This document shows, one piece after another, positions 1 to 8,540 of a stretch of DNA of 64,000 nt. Every line of letters begins with the position of its first letter. Positions within the stretch are counted from its first letter, which is position 1. The stretch spans positions 5,091,356 to 5,155,355 of the forward strand of contig NZ_KB235896.1 of NCBI RefSeq assembly GCF_000332135.1, given 5' to 3'. Made by a program: the position numbers and the translations under genes. Origin of the DNA: Anabaena sp. PCC 7108 (GTDB lineage Bacteria > Cyanobacteriota > Cyanobacteriia > Cyanobacteriales > Nostocaceae). Under the pieces are notes generated by a model. The model did no database searches and was not told where the DNA came from. It saw only the letters and a program-made list of their open reading frames with translations.

Positions 1-2
1 CA

Positions 3-1658
3 GTCCACAGAGGTGAATCTTGGCGTGGTGAAGTGATCATGCAAAGTCGTAGTGGGGAAAGTGTACATATAGACTTACGAACTGATGCGATTAAAGATGA
101 TACTGGTATGATCGTCTCTGTAGTTAGTATATATACTGATATTACCCAGCGCAAGTTGATAGAGGAAGGGTTAAGACTGCGCGATCGCGCCATCGCTGCC
201 AGTAGTAATGGTATTGTGATTGCGGATGTCACCAGCCCTGATAGTTCAATTATCTACGTCAATCCGGCTTTTGAACGTCTAACTGGTTACTCAGCAGATG
301 AAGTCATAGGGCAGAATTTTCTTTTGATCCAAAGTTCTGATATTAATCAACCAGGATTGCAAGAACTCAGCAATGCTATGCAATTAGGACAAGATTGTAC
401 TGTAATTTTACGTAACTCTTGTCAAGATGGTAGCATATTTTGGCATGAGTTAAATATTTCCCCTGTTTATGATGCTGATGGTTATCTCACTCACTATATT
501 GGCATTCAAACAGATATTACTGAGCGTCAACAAACAGAAACTGCATTACTTGTCAGTCAAGAGCGGTTACAGTATTTACTAACTTGCAGCCCAGCAGTTA
601 TCTATGCTTCTAAAGCATATGAAGATTTCGGCGCTATCTTTATTAGCGAAAATGTTCAAGCTATGATAGGCTATGAAGCGCGGGAATTTACACAAAGTTC
701 TGATTTTTGGTTTAGTCATATTCACCCAGAAGACGCGCCAAAAGTAATTGCCGAACTTTCAAGGGTATTAGGTCAAACCGAGTACACGTTAGAATATCGC
801 TTTTTACATCAAGACGGCATCTATCGTTGGGTATATGATCAAGGTAAAGTCGTCTGGGATGAAGCGGGTAATCCTCTGGAACTAGTTGGCTACTGGGCAG
901 ATATTACCACTCGCAAGCAATTAGAACAAGAACTAAGAGTAGCATTAGAGACAGAGAAAGAACTCAATGAACTTAAATCCCGCTTTATTTCCATGACTTC
1001 TCACGAATTCCGCACACCCTTGAGTACTATCCTTTCTTCTTCTGAGTTGCTAGAACACTATAGCCACAAATGGACACATGAAAAACAACTTACTCATCTG
1101 CACCGCATTCAAGCGGCTGTAAACCGGATGACAGAAATGTTAAACGATATTTTGGTGATTGGCAAAGGAGAAGCAGGAAAACTAGAATACAGACCATTAT
1201 TATTTGATTTAGTCAAATACTGCCGTCAGCTAGTGGAAGAAGTAAGTTTGAATTTAAAAAGCCAACATTTAGTATATTTTAGTAGTCCATATGAATCTGT
1301 ATGTTGCTATATGGATGAAAAATTACTAGGGCATATTCTTAATAACTTACTCTCCAATGCGCTCAAATATTCCCCAGATGGCAGTTTGGTGAATTTCACT
1401 CTCACTTGTCAAGACGGGCAAGCAGTATTTGAAATTAAAGACCAGGGAATTGGCATTCCCGAAGAGGATATGCCCCGATTATTTGAATCTTTTCATCGCG
1501 CTAGAAATGTCGGTAATATTTTAGGAACTGGATTAGGACTAGCAATTGTTAAAAAGTGTGTAGATATTCACCAAGGTACAATTTATGTTAATACTCTACC
1601 AGGAGTTGGCAGCAGTTTTACTGTTACTTTACCATTAAAACAATATCATATGAGGTAA
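3..1658 (+). CDS. PAS-domain sensor histidine kinase (5' truncated by window edge)
   Basis: The frame is open to the left window edge, so this is the C-terminal part (about 551 codons) of a longer kinase. In order it shows the tail of a PAS/PAC module (ending near DITQRK), a second PAS/PAC (SNGIVIADV to DITERQ), a third (SPAVIYAS to DITTRK), a HisKA dimerisation domain with the phospho-acceptor His in SHEFRTPLS, and a HATPase_c domain with N box (NNLLSNALKYSP), G1 (DQGIGIP) and G2 (GTGLGLAIV). It should autophosphorylate and pass phosphate to a response regulator; the REC-EAL gene 3 nt downstream is the obvious partner. No membrane segment is present in the visible part. The signal sensed is unknown. 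Confidence 0.93.
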   Translation, partial: VHRGESWRGEVIMQSRSGESVHIDLRTDAIKDDTGMIVSVVSIYTDITQRKLIEEGLRLRDRAIAASSNGIVIADVTSPDSSIIYVNPAFERLTGYSADEVIGQNFLLIQSSDINQPGLQELSNAMQLGQDCTVILRNSCQDGSIFWHELNISPVYDADGYLTHYIGIQTDITERQQTETALLVSQERLQYLLTCSPAVIYASKAYEDFGAIFISENVQAMIGYEAREFTQSSDFWFSHIHPEDAPKVIAELSRVLGQTEYTLEYRFLHQDGIYRWVYDQGKVVWDEAGNPLELVGYWADITTRKQLEQELRVALETEKELNELKSRFISMTSHEFRTPLSTILSSSELLEHYSHKWTHEKQLTHLHRIQAAVNRMTEMLNDILVIGKGEAGKLEYRPLLFDLVKYCRQLVEEVSLNLKSQHLVYFSSPYESVCCYMDEKLLGHILNNLLSNALKYSPDGSLVNFTLTCQDGQAVFEIKDQGIGIPEEDMPRLFESFHRARNVGNILGTGLGLAIVKKCVDIHQGTIYVNTLPGVGSSFTVTLPLKQYHMR

Positions 1659-1661
1659 ATT

Positions 1662-2873
1662 ATGCCTAAAATTTTAATAATTGAAGATGAAGAATCCGTT
1701 CGTGAAAATATTTTAGATTTATTAGAAGCTGAGAATTTCCAAACGATTGCTGCTGCTAATGGCAAAATCGGATTAAATTTAGCTACATCCGAAATACCAG
1801 ATTTAATTTTATGTGACATGATGATGCCAGAATTGGATGGCTATGGTGTATTAACAGCTTTACGAAAAGAGTCATTAACTGCGGCAATTCCCTTTATTTT
1901 TTTGACTGCCAAATCTGCCAAATCTGACTTTCGTCAAGGTATGGATATGGGTGCAGATGACTATCTAACTAAGCCATTCACCCGGTCTGAATTATTGAAT
2001 GCTATTATCACTAAATTAGAAAAGTATGCAAATTTAAAAAAATCTTTATCAACTCAGGATAAAGTTCATAAATTAACTGAGAGAATGCAATTTCTAGAAC
2101 CAAAATTACGTTGGGCAATCGAACAAGATAATTTTCAAGAATTTGAAATTTATTATCAACCAATTATTGATATATCTACTGGTGAAATAATCGGTGCTGA
2201 AAGCTTGTTACGTTGGCATAGTAGGGAAATTGGTTCAATATCACCTAACGAATTTATTCGTTTAGCCGAATACAATGGTTTGATTGTCAATATTGATAAA
2301 TGGGTATTGAAGAAAGTTTGTCAACAACTTAAAATTTGGCAGGATTCGGGAATTAATTATTTAACTATAGCTGTCAATTTATCGGCAATTGAATTTAATC
2401 AACCAGATTTGATTACCACAATCGTTGACTTAATCGAGTCGAATAATTTGGAAAATCCTGGACTAGAAATTGAATTGACAGAAACCATGGTTATGCAAGA
2501 TGTTAATAGTGCAATCGCTACCATGAATCAATTACGCTCATTGGGCATCAAAATTGCCGTTGATGATTTTGGGACTGGACAGGCTTCATTAAGCTATATA
2601 AGTCATTTTCCTATGAATACACTCAAGATTGACCGTTCTTTTATTCAAAATATCACTTATGATTATCACAAATCAGCTATTACTAAATTCTTGATTAAAA
2701 TGGGACATGAACTAAATCTTAAGATAGTTGCTGAAGGTGTAGAAACAGAAGCAGAATTATCCTTTCTCCGCCAAGAAAAATGTGATGCTATCCAAGGTTT
2801 TATATTCAGTCAGGCATTACCTGTATTAGAATTTGAAAAACTGTTATTTTCTAAAAAATGCTTTTATGTCTAA
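1662..2873 (+). CDS. Response regulator with C-terminal EAL domain (c-di-GMP phosphodiesterase)
   Basis: The N-terminal receiver domain (residues 1-120) has the acidic pair EDE, the phospho-acceptor Asp at about residue 52 in LCDMMMPELDG and the conserved Lys in FLTAKS. An EAL domain follows (about 150-395) with its metal and substrate motifs: AESLLRW (EAL position), NLSAIEF, ELTETM, DDFGTG, LKID and EGVE. All acidic ligands look intact, so c-di-GMP hydrolysis to pGpG is expected. The gene starts 3 nt after the upstream kinase stop, with GAGG in the right place, so the two are co-translated as a kinase/regulator pair that probably lowers c-di-GMP on signal. Confidence 0.92.
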   Translation: MPKILIIEDEESVRENILDLLEAENFQTIAAANGKIGLNLATSEIPDLILCDMMMPELDGYGVLTALRKESLTAAIPFIFLTAKSAKSDFRQGMDMGADDYLTKPFTRSELLNAIITKLEKYANLKKSLSTQDKVHKLTERMQFLEPKLRWAIEQDNFQEFEIYYQPIIDISTGEIIGAESLLRWHSREIGSISPNEFIRLAEYNGLIVNIDKWVLKKVCQQLKIWQDSGINYLTIAVNLSAIEFNQPDLITTIVDLIESNNLENPGLEIELTETMVMQDVNSAIATMNQLRSLGIKIAVDDFGTGQASLSYISHFPMNTLKIDRSFIQNITYDYHKSAITKFLIKMGHELNLKIVAEGVETEAELSFLRQEKCDAIQGFIFSQALPVLEFEKLLFSKKCFYV

Positions 2874-3022
2874 TAAAATCTCCGCCGTTTTTGGTAAATT
2901 GGGTTTTACTCCTCTCAACCCAAACTACAAGTTCAGGCTTTTTTAAAATTTGGCGAAGGTATTGATCTAAAAAATATAATAATCTTCAAAATCTAAAATT
3001 GTCTAAAATGGAGAAACTAGCT

Positions 3023-3409
3023 ATGAACCAACATCAAAATCAGCTTGAATCCGACATAAATCCAATTTCTTCCCATTCAGGTGAACGCTACTGGGGTAAT
3101 GTAGAAGTTATAGAAGAGGGCGAAAATTATAGAATTAGTCGGGTAGAAATTAAGGCTAGACACGGCATTAAACCACAAATTCATTATCATCGTCATGAAC
3201 ATTGGGTTGTCGTTTCTGGTGTAGCTAAGGTAACTTGTGATAATAAAGAAACATTGCTGAATTGCAACCAGTCAACCTATGTACCGGCAGCAACATTACA
3301 TCAGGTAGAAAATCCTGGATCTATTCCTCTAGTAATTCTAGAAATTCAAAATGGTGAGTATTTGGGTGAAGATGATACAGAGCGTCCTTTTGAACTACCT
3401 TCAGTTTAA
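3023..3409 (+). CDS. Small cupin protein (mannose-6-phosphate isomerase type II C-terminal-like)
   Basis: This is a single-domain cupin of about 128 residues. The metal-binding motif shows as HYHRHEHWVVVSG with a later PAATLHQVENPG, as in the C-terminal cupin of type II phosphomannose isomerases; the nucleotidyltransferase half is absent. The frame is open from a TTG at 2999, but the ATG at 3023 is preceded 9 nt upstream by GGAG, so I take that as the start. The stop overlaps the start of ung (TAATG), so the two genes are translationally coupled. Sugar-phosphate isomerase activity is only inferred, since many small cupins of this type have no known substrate. Confidence 0.8.
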   Translation: MNQHQNQLESDINPISSHSGERYWGNVEVIEEGENYRISRVEIKARHGIKPQIHYHRHEHWVVVSGVAKVTCDNKETLLNCNQSTYVPAATLHQVENPGSIPLVILEIQNGEYLGEDDTERPFELPSV

Positions 3410-4089
3410 TGCAAAATATCCAACTTCCTAGTTCTTGGCAATCTGTTCTATCTGAAGAATTGCATAAATCTTATTTTGGTAAACTCCAAAATTTTTTGAC
3501 AGAAGATAGGCTATCTTATGATATTTATCCACCTGAAGAAGATGTTTTTTCTGCCTTTGATTTAACACCCTATGAACAAGTGAATGTCTTGTTGTTAGGG
3601 CAAGATCCCTATCATAATCAAAATCAGGCACATGGATTATGCTTTTCCGTCAAACCTGGTATCAAACCACCCCCATCTCTGGTGAATATTTTTAAAGAAC
3701 TCAAAGCAGATTTAGGTTTTGATATCCCCAATCATGGTTATCTGGTGCAGTGGGCTAAACAGGGTATGCTGATGCTGAATGCGGTGCTGACTGTGAGGGC
3801 GCATACGCCAAATTCTCACAAAAATCAAGGTTGGGAAATATTTACAGATGCGGTGATTAGTAAAGTTAACCAGAAAAAAGATCCTGTTGTCTTTGTGCTT
3901 TGGGGTGGATATGCACACAAGAAATTGAAATTGATTGATACTAATAAACATAAAGTTATACAGTCAGCCCATCCTTCACCACTTTCTGCACGGAACGGAT
4001 TTTTTGGTAGTAAGCCATTTTCAACTATTAATTCAACTTTGGCTGATTGGGGTAAACCGGAGATTGATTGGGAAGTTGGTGATTGGTAA
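3409..4089 (+). CDS. ung: Uracil-DNA glycosylase, family 1
   Basis: This enzyme removes uracil from DNA as the first step of base excision repair. The 226-residue protein has the water-activating motif GQDPYH near residue 64, the VFVLWGGYA strand and the C-terminal HPSPLSA loop that inserts into the minor groove. Length matches family 1 enzymes. The start codon overlaps the stop of the upstream cupin gene by one base. The stop codon lies in the first unit of a long heptad repeat, so the last residues (GDW) and the 3' UTR are shaped by that repeat. Confidence 0.97.
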   Translation: MQNIQLPSSWQSVLSEELHKSYFGKLQNFLTEDRLSYDIYPPEEDVFSAFDLTPYEQVNVLLLGQDPYHNQNQAHGLCFSVKPGIKPPPSLVNIFKELKADLGFDIPNHGYLVQWAKQGMLMLNAVLTVRAHTPNSHKNQGWEIFTDAVISKVNQKKDPVVFVLWGGYAHKKLKLIDTNKHKVIQSAHPSPLSARNGFFGSKPFSTINSTLADWGKPEIDWEVGDW

Positions 4090-4186
4090 TTGGTGATTGG
4101 TGATTGGTGATTGGTGATTGGTGATTGGTGATTGGTGATTGGTGATTGGTGATTGGTGATTGGTGATTGGTGATTGGTGATTGGTA
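4077..4186. repeat. Tandem heptad repeat (ggtgatt)n
   Basis: About fifteen head-to-tail copies of the 7-mer ggtgatt, with one ggtaatt variant near each end, start in the last codons of ung. Such short tandemly repeated repetitive sequences are characteristic of heterocystous cyanobacteria and vary in copy number between strains. The same unit occurs at 22793, 39068 (reverse) and 39936. Confidence 0.97.
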
Positions 4187-4236
4187 AAAATTTTCACCCT
4201 ATTTCCTGTTCCCTGTTAAGAGTTCCCTCGTTTTAG

Positions 4237-4995
4237 TTAAAACCAGCCTTCTTGTTCGAGAGTTTCAATTAACTGCAAACCACGAGGATCACCCACACCC
4301 AAAAGTGATGCTTTTGCATCTTCTCGTACTCCTAAATCTTTGTCTTCGGCAAAGGCTTGAATTAAGGAATCAATGGCTGTGGCATAAACTACATTAGAAG
4401 GCAGTTCTTTGCACAGTTGACCAATTGTCCAGGCGCTGTTGCTTCGCACTGCGGCGGTGGGGTCTTGAACTAGGGCTTCAATGAGGGGGGGAATTGCACC
4501 TACAACCGCCTCATAACCCACTCCTGCCATCTGTGCTAGGGCGCTTGCTGCCCAAAGACGCACGGCGGAAATATCGGTTCTGAGCGCGTTGGCCAGGGGG
4601 ATTAAGGAACGGCGATCGCGGCAATTTCCTAAAGCCCAAACTACACCTTTGCGGACATAGCCATTAAAATCACGGTTCAGTTGAGTAATTAATGGCTCCA
4701 CTGCATCCTGGCTAGGATTACGTCCGATGGCATAGGAGGCACTGACTCGCACGAGAGGACAGCTATCAGTTAGTAAGTGAATTAAATGAGGAATTGCTCG
4801 TTGATCTTGAATATCGCAGAAAGCACGCGCAGCTAACATTCGTTGCTGGGACTGGGGATTTTCCAGAAGTTCCAGCATTAATTCAGGATCAGGTTTTACC
4901 ACTTCTGATTCAGCAGTAAGTGGCTGTATGTGGTCTAGGGGGCTTTCTAGCTCCACCCCGACATCCAGTAGGCTTAGGTCGTCTTCGTCGTACAT
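4237..4995 (-). CDS. HEAT-repeat protein (PBS-lyase-like; NblB-type candidate)
   Basis: This 252-residue protein is built of about five HEAT/PBS-lyase HEAT-like repeats (AIPHLIHLLTDSCPLVRVSA, AVEPLITQL, SLIPLANAL, AIPPLIEAL, AIDSLIQAF) after an acidic N-terminal tail of about 35 residues. It has no signal peptide and no membrane segment, so it is cytoplasmic. The family includes phycobilin lyases (CpcE type) and the phycobilisome degradation factor NblB. The lack of a partner lyase subunit next door and the length fit NblB better, but that is inference. It stands alone, with a GNAT gene upstream on the same strand. Confidence 0.75.
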   Translation of the reverse strand: MYDEDDLSLLDVGVELESPLDHIQPLTAESEVVKPDPELMLELLENPQSQQRMLAARAFCDIQDQRAIPHLIHLLTDSCPLVRVSASYAIGRNPSQDAVEPLITQLNRDFNGYVRKGVVWALGNCRDRRSLIPLANALRTDISAVRLWAASALAQMAGVGYEAVVGAIPPLIEALVQDPTAAVRSNSAWTIGQLCKELPSNVVYATAIDSLIQAFAEDKDLGVREDAKASLLGVGDPRGLQLIETLEQEGWF

Positions 4996-5102
4996 GATTG
5001 TTCAATTTCTCTCCCCGCTAGGGATCAACTGATAACCGTTGATTCACCCTTTATACCAGCCAGAAAAACCCTGATAGATATTAAGTTATATTATTTTACA
5101 GG

Positions 5103-5636
5103 CTAACGAAGAGATTTTACCATCCACAGGGATTGTGTTTGATAACCAAGTTGATGATAAAGCTGTAATGCTGGTGTGTTGGACTGGAATACTTGTAGTC
5201 CGATTTGGCGATAGCTCTGCTCGCCGAGGGCATCGCCCTTTTGTTTTACCCAATTTTCTACATAGTTCATTAAGGTTGAACCAATACCTCTACGGCGATG
5301 TTCTGGGGCTACATAGAGGAGAAAAATGTGAGCATGGCGATCGCCATGTAGTTGATCTATGGCGTTACCAACCCAGACGCAGGCTACGGGGGCAGAGTAA
5401 GCAGGAGGCAGAGGTGAAAATTGCTCTGACCCACTCCCCGATCCCTGCTCTCTTGCTTCTTCTACCCACCATACAGGGGTATTGGCGGAGAAATATTGTT
5501 CAACTGTGAGGGCTAGGTGGGAAAAATCTTGATTGGGGAACATCTCCTCGTAAGTCCGCTGCATAAACTTGACGAGGAGGGCGCGATCTACGGTGGAGCC
5601 TCGGCGAATGTTGTAGCCGGGTAGTAAGGAATTCAA
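5103..5636 (-). CDS. GNAT family N-acetyltransferase
   Basis: The acetyl-CoA binding motif VAPEHRRRGIGSTLMNYVE (R-x-x-G-x-G type) lies around residues 110-128, and a C-terminal LYHQLGYQTQ closes a standard GNAT fold of 177 residues. The substrate cannot be read from sequence. The start is a TTG, with no better in-frame ATG upstream. Residues 60-85 form a loose Gly/Ser/Pro stretch (EQGSGSGSEQFSPLPPAYSA) that interrupts the fold and looks like repeat-derived DNA inserted in frame. Confidence 0.88.
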   Translation of the reverse strand: MNSLLPGYNIRRGSTVDRALLVKFMQRTYEEMFPNQDFSHLALTVEQYFSANTPVWWVEEAREQGSGSGSEQFSPLPPAYSAPVACVWVGNAIDQLHGDRHAHIFLLYVAPEHRRRGIGSTLMNYVENWVKQKGDALGEQSYRQIGLQVFQSNTPALQLYHQLGYQTQSLWMVKSLR

Positions 5637-5759
5637 AATTCAAAAAGTGGTAGAAAGGTGATGTGCTGGGAAGAAAATTACCTCTTCCCTAATTAAGAAT
5701 TACCTACGGGATTGTTGGCATAGCTGTTAGCTAAACTCTCCCACAGGGAGCAAGAGGCA

Positions 5760-5903
5760 TTAAAAATTGCGAATTACCATACCGATTGGTGCGGGTGCAG
5801 CCATATCGGAGGGTAAAAAGATGCGAGCGCTGACTGCCACTAAAGCAAAGGTAAATATCAGCACTGCGAGCAAAGGGGCGATGTATTGACGAAATATAGC
5901 CAT
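5760..5903 (-). CDS. 47-residue single-pass membrane protein
   Basis: This short gene reads MAIFRQYIAPLLAVLIFTF followed by ALVAVSARIFLPSDMAAPAP. It has one hydrophobic helix (residues 8-26) followed by a polar Ala/Pro-rich tail, a layout typical of small thylakoid or plasma membrane subunits. I recall no gene name for it. The last residues (MVIRNF) come from an AT-rich aattcgcaattttta stretch resembling dispersed intergenic repeats, so the natural C-terminus may have been replaced. It lies in the gap between the GNAT gene and the AmpG cluster, on the same strand. A clear Shine-Dalgarno is absent. Confidence 0.6.
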   Translation of the reverse strand: MAIFRQYIAPLLAVLIFTFALVAVSARIFLPSDMAAPAPIGMVIRNF

Positions 5904-5980
5904 ATTTGGGTTTTAGTTAGCTAGGGATTTTCTGAAAAAAAATTATTTGAGTAAAACACTCGGTACTCGGTACTCGGCAC

Positions 5981-6382
5981 TTACCGCTGATCACGGTCTA
6001 AATCATCTAGCACCCTTTCACAATACCAATTTTCTGGCATCCCAGGATAATTCTGCTTGGCTTGTTCAATTAATCTTTCAGCAGCGGCGACATCACCAGA
6101 TAATCTAGCAATCAGTCTGTTTTTTAAATAGTTACCGGTGCTTTCTTCGTCTACTTGGTTGGGTATGCTGCCTTTAAATGGCTGTGATGGCTCTCGCCGC
6201 AACTGCCAAAATAAGACGTAATACAGTGTGCCAAAAATTAAAATCAGGCTGATTGTGCCTAGGAGTGTGAGGAGGTTAAACCCCAGAAATCCTAGAACTA
6301 ACTGGGAGAGTACGTAGCCCAGTAATAAACCTGTGACTATGAGGACGAATGTACCGACAAGAATGACTACTTGGTTCCCCAT
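5981..6382 (-). CDS. Small membrane protein, two transmembrane segments
   Basis: This 133-residue protein has two N-terminal membrane helices (about residues 5-27 and 35-60) and a soluble tail with many charged residues (NRLIARLSGDVAAAERLIEQAK, ending YCERVLDDLDRDQR). The start lies 16 nt inside the end of the AmpG-like permease gene, so the two are translationally coupled. I do not recognise a named family. The tail has the helical look of a tetratricopeptide-like half repeat. A role with the permease or at the membrane is inferred from the overlap only. Confidence 0.75.
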   Translation of the reverse strand: MGNQVVILVGTFVLIVTGLLLGYVLSQLVLGFLGFNLLTLLGTISLILIFGTLYYVLFWQLRREPSQPFKGSIPNQVDEESTGNYLKNRLIARLSGDVAAAERLIEQAKQNYPGMPENWYCERVLDDLDRDQR

Positions 6383-7656
6383 ATATCCTCTTCTTCTTCT
6401 AGTCCTGGTCTGGTTGCTGCCATTGGTTTGGGATTCCAGGGGGCAAACAATGGTAACAGGAGAAGTCCTGGTACAGCAGCAAAGATACTAATTACGAAAA
6501 ATAATGGCCAACCTGTACTTTTTGCTAAGGAACCTGCTGGCGCAACTAGAATATCACGACTTACGGCCATAAAACTAGAAAGTAAAGCATACTGAGTGGC
6601 GGAATAACGCGGATTACACATATTCATCAAAAAGGCAACGAAGGCGGCTGTTCCTAACCCAGCACAAAAGTTTTCTATATTAATTGTCAGTACGAGAACC
6701 TGATAATTTTTCCCCACTTGTGCAAGTACAAGATAAGCTAAGTTGCTAACTGCTTGCAAAGCACCAAATACCCAAAGTGAACGATTCAGTCCAATTTTAC
6801 TCAAAAATGCTCCACCTGCAAGTGTGCCGACTATTGTGGCTATGAGTCCCATTCCGCCTTGAATTGCTCCAATGTCGGTTTGTGTGAAGCCTGTTTGCAG
6901 TAAAAACGGCGTGGACATATTGTTGACAAAGGAATCGCCGAGTTTATAAAGGACGATAAATAACAGAGTGAGTATGGCTTGAACTACGCCTTGACGTTGA
7001 ATAAATTCCCCAAATGGCAGGATCACAGCGTCGGTTAATGACGCTGGTGGATTTATTTCTTTTGGTTCTGGTGCAAATAGGGTGGCAATAATGCCTATTC
7101 CCATGCCTACTGACATTAATAAGTATACTGATGACCAGGAAATTCTATCGGCAAGGATTAGGGCTAATGATCCTGTGAGTAGTAGGGCGATGCGATAACC
7201 TAGGACGAATACTGCTGCACCTGCACCCATTTCTAGTGGTTCGAGAACGTCGGTGCGGTAAGCATCTGCGGCAATGTCTTGGGTGGCACTCAGGAAGGCG
7301 ATCGCAACGGCGTTGATGGCTAACAGTTGTAGGGCTTGTTTGGGCTGTTGTAATGCCATGCAAGCGATCGCTATCAATAACCCAATTTGGATTATTATTA
7401 ACCAACCCCGTCGTCTGCCTAAAAATGGCAACGTAAACCAGTCTAACAGAGGCGACCAGAGAAATTTTAAGGAGTATGGCACGCCTACAAGGCTAAATAA
7501 GCCGATGGCGGTTAAATCTACGTTTTCCACTGTCATCCAAGCTTGTAAGGTCTTGCTGGTTAAAAACAGGGGCAAACCAGATGAAAATCCTAGTAGTATC
7601 AAAGCCGCCATTTTCCGGCTACCGAACACTTGCAGTAGGGATTTGACTGGATTCAT
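6367..7656 (-). CDS. MFS permease of the AmpG / PAT family
   Basis: The 429-residue, roughly 12-helix transporter carries the AmpG-type N-terminus (GFSSGLPLFLTSKTLQAWM) and the loop GVPYSLKFLWSPLLDWF followed by GRRRGW. AmpG imports muropeptides (GlcNAc-anhydroMurNAc peptides) for peptidoglycan recycling; the wider PAT family also contains acetyl-CoA transporters. A longer frame begins at a GTG at 7677, but the ATG at 7656 is preceded by GAAGGAA, so it is chosen. The small membrane gene downstream overlaps its 3' end. Confidence 0.88.
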   Translation of the reverse strand: MNPVKSLLQVFGSRKMAALILLGFSSGLPLFLTSKTLQAWMTVENVDLTAIGLFSLVGVPYSLKFLWSPLLDWFTLPFLGRRRGWLIIIQIGLLIAIACMALQQPKQALQLLAINAVAIAFLSATQDIAADAYRTDVLEPLEMGAGAAVFVLGYRIALLLTGSLALILADRISWSSVYLLMSVGMGIGIIATLFAPEPKEINPPASLTDAVILPFGEFIQRQGVVQAILTLLFIVLYKLGDSFVNNMSTPFLLQTGFTQTDIGAIQGGMGLIATIVGTLAGGAFLSKIGLNRSLWVFGALQAVSNLAYLVLAQVGKNYQVLVLTINIENFCAGLGTAAFVAFLMNMCNPRYSATQYALLSSFMAVSRDILVAPAGSLAKSTGWPLFFVISIFAAVPGLLLLPLFAPWNPKPMAATRPGLEEEEDIWGTK

Positions 7657-7750
7657 TAGTTTAAATTTCCTTCTCACTGAAGAGAGTTGCAGTTATCTTG
7701 CCATATTGGCTATGTGTTTTCCTGCCTACACGCCAATTGACATTGCAAAA

Positions 7751-8146
7751 TCAGGATTGTACTTTGTTTGTGGCGATCGCAATTAAATCTTCAATTTTCT
7801 TGATATTCTGATCGCCGGCTAGATAGCCAATTCCCCGATGTAAATGTAGGCGAAATTGCGTAATTAGGGTTTCTCTATCTGTATCGAATCCGTCGTTGTA
7901 GCAGCGTTGTTTGAGGGCTAAAAGCAAAATATCAGATATTTCTCCACCGAAAACGCGCCATGTCATTTCGACGTTGCTATCTTGGGGGATGGGTACGGGT
8001 GAGGGTGGGGTTATTTCTGCAAGGGAACGACAAAATGCCCACCGACATAATATGTTCCATTGGTCGATTTTTGTACTGCGTTTAAGTTTGAGAAGTTGTT
8101 CTTTGGCTGTTTGGGAGAGTTTAATTCTTTCTATTGGTGATTCCAT
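7751..8146 (-). CDS. dndE: DNA sulfur modification protein DndE
   Basis: This 131-residue protein begins MESPIERIKLSQTAKEQLLKL and contains NILCRWAFCRSLAE and WRVFGGEISDILLLAL, the signature stretches of DndE. DndE is a small tetrameric protein that acts with DndC and DndD to place a sulfur in the DNA backbone (phosphorothioation), possibly by binding nicked DNA. The open frame runs further upstream to 8260, but that part is encoded by a dispersed repeat and overlaps the next gene, so I use the ATG at 8146. It is the last gene of a minus-strand run dndC-dndD-small gene-dndE. Confidence 0.92.
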   Translation of the reverse strand: MESPIERIKLSQTAKEQLLKLKRSTKIDQWNILCRWAFCRSLAEITPPSPVPIPQDSNVEMTWRVFGGEISDILLLALKQRCYNDGFDTDRETLITQFRLHLHRGIGYLAGDQNIKKIEDLIAIATNKVQS

Positions 8147-8157
8147 GTTTTTTTGAT

Positions 8158-8195
8158 TAACGAACCGCAAAGACGCGAAGAGCGCGAAGGTAAGA
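8158..8195. repeat. Dispersed 'gaaccgcaaag.cgcgaag' repeat
   Basis: The sequence aacgaaccgcaaagacgcg and its continuation agagcgcgaagg recur at 20802, 21270 (inverted) and 43919, with looser cousins at 10561, 15667, 18494 and 22866. It lies just upstream of dndE, separating it from the small gene before it. Confidence 0.85.
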
Positions 8196-8231
8196 AAAAA
8201 TAAGGAAGATGTAGAAAAATTTGGTGCTATT

Positions 8232-8510
8232 TTACCAAGAGAGGATATTTTTATTTTCAAAAAGATTACAAACTACACGATTTATAAAACTGAGATAATC
8301 ATCTATTTCTTCATAACTATCTAATTCTTTTTCTTCTTCTGGTGTAAGTTGAGAATCTTGTTGTTGTAAAAGTAATTTTTCAATCCGATTCTGAACATTA
8401 CTAGAAGCACGAAATATAGGTGTTTCTTCTTGTAACTCGATGCTGATAGCACCTTCTAAGGGTAAGGTAGCAGGTAAATTATGTAAAGTTGGTAGTAAGG
8501 GAATAGTCAT
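8232..8510 (-). CDS. Small acidic protein of unknown function within the dnd run
   Basis: This 92-residue protein has a proline-rich N-terminus (MTIPLLPTLHNLPATLPLEG) and an acidic helical C-terminus (RIEKLLLQQQDSQLTPEEEK then DSYEEIDDYLSFINRVV). The second half looks like the small antitoxin-like proteins common in cyanobacterial genomes, but no toxin gene is adjacent. It sits 30 nt downstream of dndD and 85 nt upstream of dndE, on the same strand. It is not one of the canonical Dnd proteins. It may be a passenger, or a former antitoxin that lost its partner. Confidence 0.75.
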   Translation of the reverse strand: MTIPLLPTLHNLPATLPLEGAISIELQEETPIFRASSNVQNRIEKLLLQQQDSQLTPEEEKELDSYEEIDDYLSFINRVVCNLFENKNILSW

Positions 8511-8540
8511 ATTTAACTCTGTGAAATACTAAATGATATT

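Noticed and set aside
2899-2923. Terminator after the REC-EAL gene
   Set aside because: The 7-bp stem ttgggtt/aacccaa is followed by no T-run, so I do not call it.
3428-3951. Reverse-strand ORFs inside ung
   Set aside because: They are complementary to the clearly conserved ung frame and have no family match.
4081-4186. CRISPR array
   Set aside because: The heptads are tandem with no unique spacers, so this is a short tandem repeat and not CRISPR. No cas genes are present.
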